Source: CAZTAO01 sp964611645 (GTDB lineage Bacteria; Armatimonadota; UBA5829). Taken from it: a stretch of 64,000 nt of DNA. Below the pieces are notes generated by a model that searched no databases, had not been told where the DNA came from, and worked only from the letters and a program-made list of their open reading frames with translations. Shown piece by piece: positions 36,504-46,069 of this stretch (the first letter of the stretch is position 1; every line of letters begins with the position of its first letter). The stretch is from contig CAZTAO010000013.1 in assembly GCA_964611645.1 (NCBI GenBank), positions 39,919-103,918 on the forward strand. Reading direction: 5' to 3'. The position numbers and the translations under genes were made by a program.

Positions 36504-37433
36504 CTACATCTCCAAGAACTCCGGCAGGTTGGTCTTTAGCCATGCTTGGAAGCCCGCGAGGAGTTCTGGGGTGCAGGATGGGTAGGGTCCACGGCAGATC
36601 AGGCTGGTCTTGAGGAACCCTGCCGAGAGGCCCAGGAGCCTGTCGATTGCGCTGTCCACGCAGCCTGCGTCAAAGCACGGCTTCAGACCCTCGAATATCA
36701 GTTTGTCCAGCTTCGTCATCCATACGTCGAGTTCGTCCCACTTCTTCTCGAAGAGCAGGTCGAAGATCATCAGGATCAGCTTGGGGTTCTGGTAGATCAA
36801 GGAACTGCAGCACCCGATCGCGCCGTAAGGTCCAAGCTTGCCGATCTCGTTCTCACCCACAAAGACGGCGAGGAACTTGCTCAGTTCGGCGCAGCCTTCC
36901 ACGGCACAGCCCACGGTGCCATCGTTGGCCTTCACGCCGATCACTTCCGGCACAGCCTGCTTTATCTGCTTGTGGAGATCAACCGAGATAGCTTTCTTGG
37001 CGCGGAGAGTCTCGTAGATGCTGATAGGCATCCCTGGCGCTGCCGCCGCGACCTCTTTGAAGAACCGCACAACCGAATCGTCCGGGACTTCCATCCAGAA
37101 CGGAAGCGCGATCTGTATGGCGTCCGCGCCCCTGTCCATCGCGTATTTCGCCCGGCGGGCAGCGCCAACCGTAAATGTGGAGGTGCAGCCGATCATCACA
37201 GGGATTCCGGTACCCTTGCACTCGGCGATGGTAGCATCGGTGACCGCCTTGAACTCATCGAAATCCAACGCGTAAAACTCGCCGGTTGTGCCGCCGGTGT
37301 ATATACCGGGCACCCCGGCCTCGCAGCATCGGGCGATATCCTCGCGGTAAGTCTTCTCGTCGAAGCTGTAGTCCTGCTTCCATGCTACCGGAAGTCCGGC
37401 CCAGGGCCCTCTTAGTTGCTCAATCTTCAGCAT
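36504..37433 (-). CDS. dihydrodipicolinate synthase / N-acetylneuraminate lyase family protein
   Basis: A 309-residue class I aldolase of the DapA/NanA family. Landmarks are the substrate loop YTGGTTGEFYAL (GGTTGE at 47-52), Tyr140 in SIYETL and Schiff-base Lys168 in VIGVKAND. The family includes dihydrodipicolinate synthase, sialic-acid lyase and several keto-acid-sugar aldolases. The neighbourhood (a GntR/FCD regulator and a BNR protein upstream, glycoside-hydrolase-like genes downstream) argues for sugar-acid breakdown rather than lysine synthesis, but this is inference. GGAG precedes the ATG. A double-hairpin repeat follows the stop. Confidence 0.88.
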   Translation of the reverse strand: MLKIEQLRGPWAGLPVAWKQDYSFDEKTYREDIARCCEAGVPGIYTGGTTGEFYALDFDEFKAVTDATIAECKGTGIPVMIGCTSTFTVGAARRAKYAMDRGADAIQIALPFWMEVPDDSVVRFFKEVAAAAPGMPISIYETLRAKKAISVDLHKQIKQAVPEVIGVKANDGTVGCAVEGCAELSKFLAVFVGENEIGKLGPYGAIGCCSSLIYQNPKLILMIFDLLFEKKWDELDVWMTKLDKLIFEGLKPCFDAGCVDSAIDRLLGLSAGFLKTSLICRGPYPSCTPELLAGFQAWLKTNLPEFLEM

Positions 37434-37466
37434 CTGGTTCTTTCTCCTATCACACTTCGGTATTGG

Positions 37467-37577
37467 TTTCGACTCCGCTCAACCAGCGGCGGCGTTCATT
37501 GAGCGGAGTCGAAATGAACGGCTTCTCTGCAACGCTTCCACACGGAACGACTGGTTTCAACTCCGCTCAACCAGCGG
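37467..37577. repeat. palindromic repeat, family A (copy 2 plus a half copy)
   Basis: TTTCGACTCCGCTCAA (37467-37482) pairs exactly with 37499-37514. A second left arm, one base different, follows at about 37554-37577 (GGTTTCAACTCCGCTCAACC). It occupies the gap between the BNR gene and the lyase gene. Confidence 0.82.
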
Positions 37578-37590
37578 GCTGCGCTTCTTA

Positions 37591-38712
37591 TCAGTTCGCT
37601 TCCAGTATCGTGTAGTTGATCCCGGACGTGCCCCCGACTACGCACCAGTACACTGCCATATAACGGTTCGCGCCCAGGGAAACCAGCGAGGGCGCGCCGA
37701 ACTGGAAGTCTACCACCGCATAGTTGCCCTGAGATATGGCGCCCACGGTCTTTACCTGCGGCTCAAAGATCGGGGCGTCGAAGAGCAAATCGCATCCGGT
37801 CTTGGTCAACTTGCCTATCATCCCCCGCACGCCGACCGGGTTCCGGCGGTGGTTGTAGGCAAATAGAACGAGGTCACCGCCAAGCGACACGGGCCAGCCG
37901 GTCTGGCCCATCACCGGCATCTGCATTGGCGCTGACCACGTAGCTCCGCCATCATCACTGAATACAAGGCCGTTGGCAATGTCCTCATCAACAGCCAGGT
38001 CATTGGCCCAGCAGGTCGCCATCAACCTGCCACCCGGAAGCTCGGCTATTCTGGCCTCCCAGTATCCGGTCTTGCCTGAGGGGTCGAAGAACATGATCGA
38101 GGGTTTGGTCCAGGTCTTGCCATTGTCCGAAGACCGGATGCAGCAGATTCTGTGCCCGAATGGCGACTCCCCCACTACCTCCGGCCACGTGGAGAATGAG
38201 ATTATCAGGTCCCCACTCCCCAGCGCCAGGACCCCCGTGGGAATCTCCAGCGGGGCGTCGATTCCGTGGGGGACCTTCACGTATTTCGACCACGTCCTTC
38301 CGCCATCGCTTGATCTGCGTAAGGCCATAGAGTTGCGCCGCATGCCGAGACTGACCGGGTCGACCAGAGGGGCGTCAGGGTTGGCGGGGTCTATTTCCCA
38401 TCGCCCTCCCAGGCATAATAGCTCACCGTCAAGACCATGGTTGATGAAGTCGATCTCCGACCAGGACGGGATCGGGTCTGCAGACCACCCAGGATCCACC
38501 GGCCCCTGCAACTGCCAGGCCTGGCCGCCATCGGTCGATCTGGAGATCATTGGGTGGATATCCGATGTCTCCATCTCCCTGCTGGCGACAAATGAACACA
38601 CAAACTCACTGCCTGACAGCTTCAAGACACGGGCGTAGTACCCCTGCGGGCCTCTCTGCTCGCGGTAGATGACCCCTGTAGATGTGACCTCAAACCTCTC
38701 AGACTTGCTCAT
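37591..38712 (-). CDS. BNR/Asp-box (sialidase-like) propeller protein
   Basis: A 373-residue six-bladed propeller with four Asp boxes: SRSTDGGQAWQL, RRSSDGGRTWSK, IRSSDNGKTWTK and FSDDGGATWSAP. These are the hallmark of sialidase-fold proteins. The arginine triad and the Tyr/Glu pair of true sialidases cannot be confirmed, and many environmental relatives are not sialidases. There is no signal peptide, so it would act in the cytoplasm or be misplaced relative to a secreted hydrolase. GGGG lies before the ATG. It is directly downstream of the GntR-family regulator and upstream of the DapA/NanA-family lyase, a grouping reminiscent of sialic-acid loci. Confidence 0.85.
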   Translation of the reverse strand: MSKSERFEVTSTGVIYREQRGPQGYYARVLKLSGSEFVCSFVASREMETSDIHPMISRSTDGGQAWQLQGPVDPGWSADPIPSWSEIDFINHGLDGELLCLGGRWEIDPANPDAPLVDPVSLGMRRNSMALRRSSDGGRTWSKYVKVPHGIDAPLEIPTGVLALGSGDLIISFSTWPEVVGESPFGHRICCIRSSDNGKTWTKPSIMFFDPSGKTGYWEARIAELPGGRLMATCWANDLAVDEDIANGLVFSDDGGATWSAPMQMPVMGQTGWPVSLGGDLVLFAYNHRRNPVGVRGMIGKLTKTGCDLLFDAPIFEPQVKTVGAISQGNYAVVDFQFGAPSLVSLGANRYMAVYWCVVGGTSGINYTILEAN

Positions 38713-38766
38713 AAATACCCCTTTCAGAGCGCAATTTCGTGCAGTATACAGATTCTCCCGAGCCTC

Positions 38767-39495
38767 TCAGCCCGTCTTCCTGGGTCTCCACCTCACCCCC
38801 GGGTCGAGTAGGTGGGTACGGAGTTTGCTCTGTGCCGTCTGCCTGTCTCGCGATATTATCGCGTTGAGTATCTCCCGGTGCTGCCCGGTTGTGTGACGAA
38901 TCGACGCTTTCACCAACTCCTCATCGTCCCGAAGCTCGACGGAACCCGAGAAGAACTCATAGCCCCTTGCCACATACTCCCTCAACAGCAGGCTGAACCC
39001 CGCCAATATCGGGCTGTCTGCTATCTGCGCCAGAGTTTCGTGGAACTGGATGTCGTAGATGGCCGCTTCAGTTTCCGTCTTCGAAGACTCAATCTTCCCG
39101 ACCAACGCTCGGAGCCGGGCAATCCCCGGCTTGTCTATCTTCTCAATGACCATATTCATGATCCCGGCTTCGATCACCAGTCTTCCTTCCATTAACGCGC
39201 CGGAGTCGTGAGCGCCTTCGAGTATATAGGCATTCAGCTTATCGGCCAGCAAAGGGGCATCGGGACTCTTCACAAATGCTCCCCTGCCGGTCCTGATTAC
39301 AAGCACACCCTCGGCCTGCAGTCTCGTAAGGGCCTCGCGAACGGCGTTTCTGGAGCAGCCGAAGTTCCGAGCAAGGTCACGTTCGGACGGCAGCCTGCTG
39401 CCGGACTGGAGTTTGGAATCCTCTATGTGCTTTCGCACAGCCTCACATATCTGGTCCACCAAAGTGACCGGCGTTAGCGGACTAAGAACACTCAA
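38767..39495 (-). CDS. GntR-family (FCD) transcriptional regulator
   Basis: A 242-residue DNA-binding protein with an N-terminal winged helix (SGSRLPSERDLARNFGCSRNAVREALTRLQAEGVL) and a C-terminal helical FCD effector domain (GRLVIEAGIMNMV, IQFHETLAQIADS and IRHTTGQHREILNAI, with Asp/His residues for a metal). This is the FadR/NanR/UxuR type, which usually binds an organic acid or sugar acid. It starts at TTG with GGAGG 8 bases upstream. A near-perfect sigma-70 promoter stands 76 bases ahead and a repeated TGGTAG motif overlaps the region just after it, so the protein may control itself and the genes that follow. Confidence 0.93.
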   Translation of the reverse strand: MSVLSPLTPVTLVDQICEAVRKHIEDSKLQSGSRLPSERDLARNFGCSRNAVREALTRLQAEGVLVIRTGRGAFVKSPDAPLLADKLNAYILEGAHDSGALMEGRLVIEAGIMNMVIEKIDKPGIARLRALVGKIESSKTETEAAIYDIQFHETLAQIADSPILAGFSLLLREYVARGYEFFSGSVELRDDEELVKASIRHTTGQHREILNAIISRDRQTAQSKLRTHLLDPGVRWRPRKTG

Positions 39496-39551
39496 AGCGT
39501 ATACCTCCGCGGCAAGAACAGCCGCTGCAAGTCACAAGCGGCAGGGTGGCC

Positions 39552-39599
39552 CTACCACACTACCAGTAGCAGTATAGTGCCGGACTGACCGATTGTCAA
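39552..39599 (-). promoter_or_regulatory. sigma-70 promoter and repeated TGGTAG motif ahead of the GntR gene
   Basis: On the minus strand: -35 TTGACA (39594-39599), 17-base spacer, -10 TATACT (39571-39576), then TGGTAG-TG-TGGTAG at 39552-39565 at the expected transcription start. The direct repeats at an 8-base period resemble the repeated GGTATA sites bound by the FCD regulator NanR of Escherichia coli. Confidence 0.7.
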
Positions 39600-39821
39600 C
39601 AGTTCTGGTCAAACATGTTGCATCCGAGGGAAAACGCCCTGGTTAGCTGTCAAGGGACTCTGTCCGCTAGACTATAGGAATGGGGACATTCACTTGAGTA
39701 GCAAACAGCGGTGCAGGCGAAAGATATCCCGGCCCCGCACAAGTCGCTGGCCCCTCTTTGGTACCCACCCCACGCCCGTGGTATACTGCATCAGTAGCCT
39801 GAGTTGTAAGGGGGTAATCGT
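39600..39821. other. non-coding gap between divergent genes
   Basis: Part of a 326-base divergent gap. A TATACT box (GGTATACTGCATCAG, about 39780-39785) stands 40 bases before the plus-strand ATG at 39822. No other structure was recognised. Confidence 0.4.
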
Positions 39822-40265
39822 ATGTCCGAACGAGTATCGGTAGAAACAGCGTTGGAAATGTTTGCGCAGAAGTTCAACTGCGCTGAGGTTGTGTTGACTG
39901 GGTTGGTGAAGGAGTTTGGGCTGGATTGCGCTTGCGTACCTCGGGTCGCCACGGCTTTTGGCGGGGGGATGAGCGGACAGGGGAAGACTTGCGGGGCGCT
40001 GACCGGGGCTATGATGGCGCTGGGCCTGAAGTTTGGGCGTGAACGAGGCGATGATAACGAGTCCAAGGCCATCACCTACGGCAAGGTGCGCGAGTTGTTC
40101 AAGGCCTTCGAGAGCGAGTTTGGCACCTGTGGCTGCTTTGACCTCATTGGGATCGACCTGACCACCCACGAGGGTCTCCAGCAGGCTGCGGCAGCCGGGC
40201 TGCACGAGAACATATGCCCCAAGTACGTCCGCTTCGCCTGCGAGACCACCGCAGGATTGATGTAG
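39822..40265 (+). CDS. C_GCAxxG_C_C-family redox protein
   Basis: A 147-residue protein of the C-GCAxxG-C-C family (Pfam PF09719). Conserved cysteines are Cys20 in KFNCAEVVL, Cys36 and Cys38, Cys57 in TCGALTGAMMALGL, the pair GTCGCFDL, and one near the C-terminus (ENICPKYVRFACE). The regularly placed cysteines suggest metal or iron-sulfur binding, and members are often annotated as redox proteins; the reaction is unproven. AAGGGGG lies before the ATG. The following GH5 gene starts 29 bases after its stop, so the two may share a transcript, though no functional link is obvious. Confidence 0.85.
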   Translation: MSERVSVETALEMFAQKFNCAEVVLTGLVKEFGLDCACVPRVATAFGGGMSGQGKTCGALTGAMMALGLKFGRERGDDNESKAITYGKVRELFKAFESEFGTCGCFDLIGIDLTTHEGLQQAAAAGLHENICPKYVRFACETTAGLM

Positions 40266-40294
40266 GATCCCTATCAGAAGTCTGGAGCAAAGCT

Positions 40295-41872
40295 ATGAGA
40301 AACCTGATCTGCGTGATGGTAATGACAATGGCCCTGGCGTGTGTGGCGCACTGCGCCGCGCCTAAGGCTGGCGATGTCGTATTTCGGGCCGGCTTTGAGA
40401 AGTCCTCGGAGCGGGATGCCTGGCCTCAGGCGGATTTCGTGAGTTGGGACAAGGGGTTCAAGAGCGCGACATCGATGCGCGTGACGGTTGCCCCGGATCA
40501 GTTGGCGGGCGGGCACATGATCAGCATACCGCTCGACCTGTCCCGCTATGGCAAGTGCAAGCTGCTTTTCGAGTGTATGGCTAAGGCAGACAAAGTCACC
40601 AAACCGCCGCACCCGTATCTCGGCGTCAAGTTCATGGTACACTACGGGTCCAAGTCGCAAGGGCCTGCCTGGGTGAACGAGAACGACGTCCATGGTTCAT
40701 TCGATTGGCGCAGAGTCCGCTTCACCGCTCGTATCCCCGAGGACGTCACAGGCGGCCAGATCGGCCTTGGCCTGCAGGATAGCTCCGGCCAGGTGTGGTT
40801 CGATGACATCAATATCACGGTTTTCAGCCTGCTCACAGAACCGCCGGTGCGCCCCAAGCCGCCGGTGAATCCTCCGCCTGCATTCAAAGGCCACAACCTG
40901 CCTCGGCTGCGCGGGGCTATGTCGCCCAACTACTTCCGTGACGAGGACATGCGGGTGCTCGGCACGGAATGGAAAGCCAACGTCATACGTTGGCAGCTCA
41001 CGCGCAACTGGGGCGCCCCCGGCACCGACCGCGATCTTGCTGAGTATGGCCGCTGGCTCAATGGCCGGCTCGATGAATTGGACAAGGCGCTGGTTGCCTG
41101 CCGCCGCTACGGGATGAAGGTGGTGGTGGACATCCATTCACCACCCGGTGGCCGCTATGCCAACAACGATATGGCCATCTTCAACGAACGCAAGTACCAG
41201 GAATATTTCGTTGAGATGTGGCGAAAGATCGCCCGCCGCTACAAAGGCAACACAACCATCTGGGGATATGACCTGATCAATGAGCCGCAGCAGGAAGAGC
41301 CATCACCGAGAGGCGTGGCGGACTACCTCGGCACCCAAGTTCTCGCCGCGAAGGCCATCCGGAAAATCGACCCCAAGGTGCCAATATTCATCGAGGCGGC
41401 GGCAGGTGATTCAGCATGGGGTTTTCGTGAGCTCGAACCAGTCAAGATTCCGAACGTGATCTACCAGGTCCACATGTACAGCCCAGGCGAGTACACCCAT
41501 CAGGGGGTAGGCCGCCCTTGGGTTTCCGCCACATATCCGGGCGTGATCGCGGGTGAACTCTGGAACAAAGACCGCATCCGCAAGGAGCTTCAGCCGGCGC
41601 GCGAGTTCGAGCTTGCCTACAACGCGCACATATACGTGGGTGAGTTCAGCGCAATCCGCTGGGCTCCGGGAGCCGCCGACTACCTGAGAGACTGCATCGA
41701 CATATTCGAGGAATATGGCTGGGACTGGACATACCACGCTTTCCGCGAGTGGGACGGCTGGAGCGTGGAGCACGGCAGCGACAAGAACGACGCTCAGCCC
41801 ACCAAAGAGCCTACCGACCGCAAGAAGGTATTGCTGGAGTGGTTCGAGAAGAATGTGAAGCCGACGTTTTGA
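40295..41872 (+). CDS. secreted GH5-family glycoside hydrolase
   Basis: About 525 residues from the ATG at 40295, which has GGAG 8 bases upstream; an earlier in-frame start at 40214 overlaps the preceding gene. A signal peptide covers residues 1-19 (cleaved at HCAAP). Residues 25-175 form a binding sandwich (FDWRRVRFTARIPEDVTGGQ), with a proline-rich linker (VRPKPPVNPPPAF). The GH5 barrel has acid/base Glu330 in YDLINEPQQEE and nucleophile Glu450 in IYVGEFSA, plus KVVVDIHSPPGG. GH5 enzymes cut beta-linked chains such as cellulose, mannan or xyloglucan. Export suggests a role in first-stage polymer breakdown. Confidence 0.92.
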   Translation: MRNLICVMVMTMALACVAHCAAPKAGDVVFRAGFEKSSERDAWPQADFVSWDKGFKSATSMRVTVAPDQLAGGHMISIPLDLSRYGKCKLLFECMAKADKVTKPPHPYLGVKFMVHYGSKSQGPAWVNENDVHGSFDWRRVRFTARIPEDVTGGQIGLGLQDSSGQVWFDDINITVFSLLTEPPVRPKPPVNPPPAFKGHNLPRLRGAMSPNYFRDEDMRVLGTEWKANVIRWQLTRNWGAPGTDRDLAEYGRWLNGRLDELDKALVACRRYGMKVVVDIHSPPGGRYANNDMAIFNERKYQEYFVEMWRKIARRYKGNTTIWGYDLINEPQQEEPSPRGVADYLGTQVLAAKAIRKIDPKVPIFIEAAAGDSAWGFRELEPVKIPNVIYQVHMYSPGEYTHQGVGRPWVSATYPGVIAGELWNKDRIRKELQPAREFELAYNAHIYVGEFSAIRWAPGAADYLRDCIDIFEEYGWDWTYHAFREWDGWSVEHGSDKNDAQPTKEPTDRKKVLLEWFEKNVKPTF

Positions 41873-41897
41873 GGACCGCGTCCTCCAACACAAACTA

Positions 41898-44534
41898 ATG
41901 GAGAAAGAATTGCAGAAATCTGAGTCAGAGATCAAGGTATCCCGGTTGCGCTGCGAATATGCAGTCAATCCTATAGGCATTGGTGTCCGCCAGCCACTGC
42001 TGAGCTGGATAATCGAATCAGTTGAGCGTGGCATCGTGCAGTCCGCGTATCAGGTTACAGTCTCAGCGGTCGATGGAGGCCTGCTCTGGGACAGCGGCAG
42101 AGTTGAGACGAGCCAGTCGACCAACATTACCTACGCTGGAGCGCCTGTGAAGTCCGGTGTGCGCTATTCCTGGAAAGTGCAGATACGGGACAACAAAGGC
42201 CGTGAATGCGAGTCCGAGGAAGCGTTCTGGGAGATGGGTCTTCTGGAGGACTCGGACTGGCAGGCCAAGTGGATCTCAGCCAAACCGGAGGGCGCTGAGC
42301 CGACCGCTCTCGCTCCCGCCGCCTACCTGCGCAAGCCTTTCAGCATCGACCGGCAGGTCAAGCGCGCCAGGCTGTACTCGTCCGCCCTTGGTGTATACGA
42401 GCCTTATTTGAATGGCGTTCGTGTAGGAGAGAACGTGCTGGACCCAGGCTGGACCGACTACAGTATCCGCGTCTACCACCAGACATTCGATGTCACCGAA
42501 CTGCTCAGAAACGGCAGGAACGCGTTTGGGATGGTCCTGGGTGACGGTTGGTACTCCGGCTGGGTGGGCGGTGTCGTCAAGCCCAATGTCTACGGGCCTT
42601 ACCCAGTGGCTATCGCCCAACTCGTGATAGAGTACACGGACGGCTCCACGGAGGTAGTCGCGACTGATGATACGTGGAAGACCTCCACCGGCCCCATACT
42701 TCAGTCCGACCTCCTGATGGGCGAAGTATATGATGCGCGGCTCGATATGCCCGGCTGGAGCAAACCCGATTTCGAGGATACTGCCTGGTCGGTGGTGGCC
42801 CTGGCAGACCCGGGGAAGCTCCCCGAAGCGCAGGTCGGCCCGCCAGTCCGGAAGATCGAGGAAATAAAGCCGATTTCGGTTGTCGAGGCCTCGCCGGGCG
42901 TATTTGTGTTCGATATGGGCCAGAATATGGTAGGCTGGGCCAGGCTCAAGGTCAGCGGCAAGGCCGGAGACTCAGTCACTCTGCGGTTCGCCGAGATCCT
43001 CCAGTCCGACGGCCGCATCTACACAGAGAATCTTCGCGGCGCCAAAGCAACCGACACCTACGTGCTCAAAGGCTCGGGCGTGGAAGTCTTTGAGCCTAGT
43101 TTCACGTTCCACGGCTTCCGCTACGTCGAGGTTACCGGATACCCGGGCACGCCCACTCTGGATGAAATCACGGGAGTAGTCGTGCACTCCGACACTCCAA
43201 TGACGGGCCACTTCAAGTGCTCTCATGCGGCCATCAACCAGCTCCAGCATAACATCCTATGGGGTCAGAAAGGCAACTTCCTCAGCGTCCCCACCGATTG
43301 CCCTCAGCGCGACGAGCGGCTGGGATGGACAGGCGATGCGCAGGTTTTTGTCCGAACGGCGACATTTAACATGGATGTCGCGAGCTTCTTCACAAAGTGG
43401 TTGGTAGACCTTACCGACGACCAGACTCCCGAAGGAGCATTCCCGGATCTTGCACCGCACATCGTCTGCGGAGTCGGAAATGCCGCGTGGGGGGATGCCG
43501 GAGTGATTTGCCCTTGGACGATCTACCAGGCCTACGGCGACACGCGGGTTCTTGAGAAGCATTACCAGTCAATGGCAGCGTGGGTCCAGTACTGCAAGAG
43601 CAAGAGCGAAGACCTCATTCGCCCCGACGAAGGCTATTCCGACTGGCTTTCCATCAACGCGAACACACCACCGAACGTTCTTGGCACTGCGTATTTCGCT
43701 TATAGCACTCGCCTGGTGTCGAAGATAGCATCCGTCCTTGGCTACGAGGCTGATGCGCAGAAATACGAAGCCCTTTTCCAGCAGATCAAGGCTGCTTTCA
43801 ACCATGCCTTTGTAGACTCAGTGGGCCGGATTACAGGAGATACGCAGACCTGCTATGTCTTGGCACTGCGGTTCGATTTGCTGCCGAAGGACCAACGCGA
43901 GATCGCAGTCAAGTACCTGGTCGAAGACATCAAGGCGAAAGACTGGCATCTTTCAGCGGGCTTTGTTGGAGTCGGATACCTGCTGCCGGTGCTCACGCAG
44001 ACCGGCAACCTGGACACCGCCTATCGCCTGCTCCTGCGGGACACATTCCCTTCGTGGCTCTACCCGGTGAAGCACGGCGCTACCACTATATGGGAGCGGT
44101 GGGACGGCTGGACTGCGGAGAAGGGGTTCCAGGACCCCGGCATGAACTCGTTCAACCACTATTCGCTGGGTTCGGTCGGCGAGTGGATGTATGCGACAGT
44201 CGCGGGCATCGACCTCGATCCCGCCAACCCCGGCTACAAACACCTGATAATCCGGCCACGCCCGGGTGAAGGCATCACCAGCGCGGAGGCTAGTCTCATG
44301 AGCGTTTACAGCCGTGTTGCGACGGACTGGAAGCTCGTAGATGGCAAGTTCACGCTGGACGTGACCATCCCGGCAAACACCACAGCCACGGTCTACATTC
44401 CGGCAAGCGATGCGGGGAAAGTCACCGAGTCAGCCAAGCCCGCCAGCGAAGCTGAATGCGTCAGCTTCCTGAGGGTTGAAGACGGCGCCGCCGTATACGA
44501 GGTAGGCTCCGGGGAATACCACTTCCAGTCCTAG
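41898..44534 (+). CDS. GH78 alpha-L-rhamnosidase
   Basis: An 878-residue protein without signal peptide. N-terminal fibronectin-like and carbohydrate-binding domains (VSRLRCEYAVNPIGIGVRQP, VKRARLYSSALGVYEPYLNG) are followed by the (alpha/alpha)6 barrel with PTDCPQRDERLGWTGDAQVF, which carries the catalytic acid Glu, and GATTIWERWDGWTAEKGF, which carries the base Glu, and by a C-terminal beta domain (RPRPGEGITSAEASLMSVYS). It removes terminal L-rhamnose from plant polysaccharides or glycosides. It lies 25 bases after the GH5 gene, so both are probably cotranscribed. No strong ribosome-binding site precedes the ATG; a TTG at 41910 with GGAG upstream is an alternative. Confidence 0.94.
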   Translation: MEKELQKSESEIKVSRLRCEYAVNPIGIGVRQPLLSWIIESVERGIVQSAYQVTVSAVDGGLLWDSGRVETSQSTNITYAGAPVKSGVRYSWKVQIRDNKGRECESEEAFWEMGLLEDSDWQAKWISAKPEGAEPTALAPAAYLRKPFSIDRQVKRARLYSSALGVYEPYLNGVRVGENVLDPGWTDYSIRVYHQTFDVTELLRNGRNAFGMVLGDGWYSGWVGGVVKPNVYGPYPVAIAQLVIEYTDGSTEVVATDDTWKTSTGPILQSDLLMGEVYDARLDMPGWSKPDFEDTAWSVVALADPGKLPEAQVGPPVRKIEEIKPISVVEASPGVFVFDMGQNMVGWARLKVSGKAGDSVTLRFAEILQSDGRIYTENLRGAKATDTYVLKGSGVEVFEPSFTFHGFRYVEVTGYPGTPTLDEITGVVVHSDTPMTGHFKCSHAAINQLQHNILWGQKGNFLSVPTDCPQRDERLGWTGDAQVFVRTATFNMDVASFFTKWLVDLTDDQTPEGAFPDLAPHIVCGVGNAAWGDAGVICPWTIYQAYGDTRVLEKHYQSMAAWVQYCKSKSEDLIRPDEGYSDWLSINANTPPNVLGTAYFAYSTRLVSKIASVLGYEADAQKYEALFQQIKAAFNHAFVDSVGRITGDTQTCYVLALRFDLLPKDQREIAVKYLVEDIKAKDWHLSAGFVGVGYLLPVLTQTGNLDTAYRLLLRDTFPSWLYPVKHGATTIWERWDGWTAEKGFQDPGMNSFNHYSLGSVGEWMYATVAGIDLDPANPGYKHLIIRPRPGEGITSAEASLMSVYSRVATDWKLVDGKFTLDVTIPANTTATVYIPASDAGKVTESAKPASEAECVSFLRVEDGAAVYEVGSGEYHFQS

Positions 44535-44602
44535 ACGCCAAGTAGCTACTATGTGGAGCGAGTGGGGGCGATGTTTCGGGCACCCGACTACACAGCCCTC
44601 AC

Positions 44603-46069
44603 TCACTCCGACTCCACTACTTCAGCCCGCTTCCGGAACGCCATGCTGTACAGCTTGGCCACCACCACCGTGACGACGCAGCCTATCGTTGCATACCACA
44701 TGAACGATATCGTGGTCAGGAATGTGACCGGCAGCAGGACTGCTACCCCGACACCCCATCCCACCAGCGCCCCCGCGGTGGTGGTTCGCTTGGAGAGCGC
44801 GCCTAGCAGGAACAGGCCCAGCAGCGGTCCACCTACCACTCCCACCGCCATATTGCTTGCTTCCAGCAGGGACCCAAGTCGCTGCACGACGAATGCCAGA
44901 ATAAGCACCAGCGCCCCGTAGCCCAGGGTCATCCATTTCGCCAGCCGGATCTGGGTGTCCGCAACAATCTCCTTGCCTTTGCGCATTCTTGGCAGAATGT
45001 CCACCACGGTAGCCGTTGTCAGCGCATTGATCCCTGCAGAGATGGTGGACATACTGGCGGCGTAGATGGCGGCAATGAGAACTCCCGGCATACCCGCCGG
45101 AAGCTCGTTGATCACGAAATATGGCAGAATCTGGTCGGCTTTTGTGATTTTGCCCGCAGCCAGTGGGTCGCCGTGGACCGAGTAGAACGCGTACAAGACT
45201 GCGCCTGTGACGTAGAATACAGCTATCACGGGCAGCGTGAGCGAGAGCTTTATCCACAGCGACTTCTGAGCGGCCTTAAGGTCGGTGGCTGTGAGATAGC
45301 GCTGCACGGATACCTGGTCGGTTGCCATCTGCACAAGATTAGTGAACGCTCCGCCGATAAGCAGGCCCCATATGGTAATCCGCACCCTTGGGTCGAGATC
45401 AAAGCTCAGCGCCAGCTTCCCGCCATCGTGGCTCAACTGATATGCGCCCGCGACCCCACCAGGAATCTTCATCGTCGCAACCACAAGTATGATGATCTGC
45501 CCGCCAAAGAGGACCACGAACTGCATCACGTCTGTCCAGATAACCGCCTTCATACCGCCGATGGTGGTGTAGATGGTAGTGAGCACACCCGTGAGGACTA
45601 TGGTCGCCCAGAGCGGGAACCCTGTTACCTGCTGCAGCGCAAGCGCGGGAGCATAAGTGGCAAGCGCCAGCCAGATGACGGCGCGGATGATGAAGAGGGA
45701 GGAGGACAGAGTCCGCACACCGGGGGAGAACCTCTCCTCCAGGAACTGGTAGGCAGTGAAGAATCGCTTCTGGTAGAAGAATGGCAAGAAGAGCAGAGTG
45801 GTGACGGGAGTAGCGATGAAGAAGCTGAGTCCGACCAGCACGAATGACAGGTCGTGGGCGTATACTTCACCGGGCGCTCCAAGATAGCTGATGCCGGAGA
45901 ACAGCGCCGCAAGCACGGATATGGCAACCACTGCGGAGCTCATGCTGCGGCCTGCGAGGAAGTAGTCGCTCAGATTGCGCTGCTCCTTCACAAACACCAC
46001 GCCGACCAGCACCGAGGCGATCAGGTAAACGATGAAGATGGTGTAATCAATCGGAGCAAAATGGCTCAT
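44603..46069 (-). CDS. sodium:solute symporter (SSS family)
   Basis: About 488 residues from the ATG at 46069 (MSHFAPIDYTIFIVYLIASV); an upstream in-frame start at 46222 adds residues that are not hydrophobic and lack similarity. It has thirteen or so transmembrane segments. Family landmarks are LSDYFLAGRSMSSAVVAISV, ISYLGAPGEVY and YAASMSTISAGINALTT. Relatives of this type carry sugars, sialic acid, organic acids or nucleosides with sodium. Substrate unknown; the neighbourhood suggests a sugar. It converges with the rhamnosidase gene and diverges from the ABC importer genes. Confidence 0.9.
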   Translation of the reverse strand: MSHFAPIDYTIFIVYLIASVLVGVVFVKEQRNLSDYFLAGRSMSSAVVAISVLAALFSGISYLGAPGEVYAHDLSFVLVGLSFFIATPVTTLLFLPFFYQKRFFTAYQFLEERFSPGVRTLSSSLFIIRAVIWLALATYAPALALQQVTGFPLWATIVLTGVLTTIYTTIGGMKAVIWTDVMQFVVLFGGQIIILVVATMKIPGGVAGAYQLSHDGGKLALSFDLDPRVRITIWGLLIGGAFTNLVQMATDQVSVQRYLTATDLKAAQKSLWIKLSLTLPVIAVFYVTGAVLYAFYSVHGDPLAAGKITKADQILPYFVINELPAGMPGVLIAAIYAASMSTISAGINALTTATVVDILPRMRKGKEIVADTQIRLAKWMTLGYGALVLILAFVVQRLGSLLEASNMAVGVVGGPLLGLFLLGALSKRTTTAGALVGWGVGVAVLLPVTFLTTISFMWYATIGCVVTVVVAKLYSMAFRKRAEVVESE

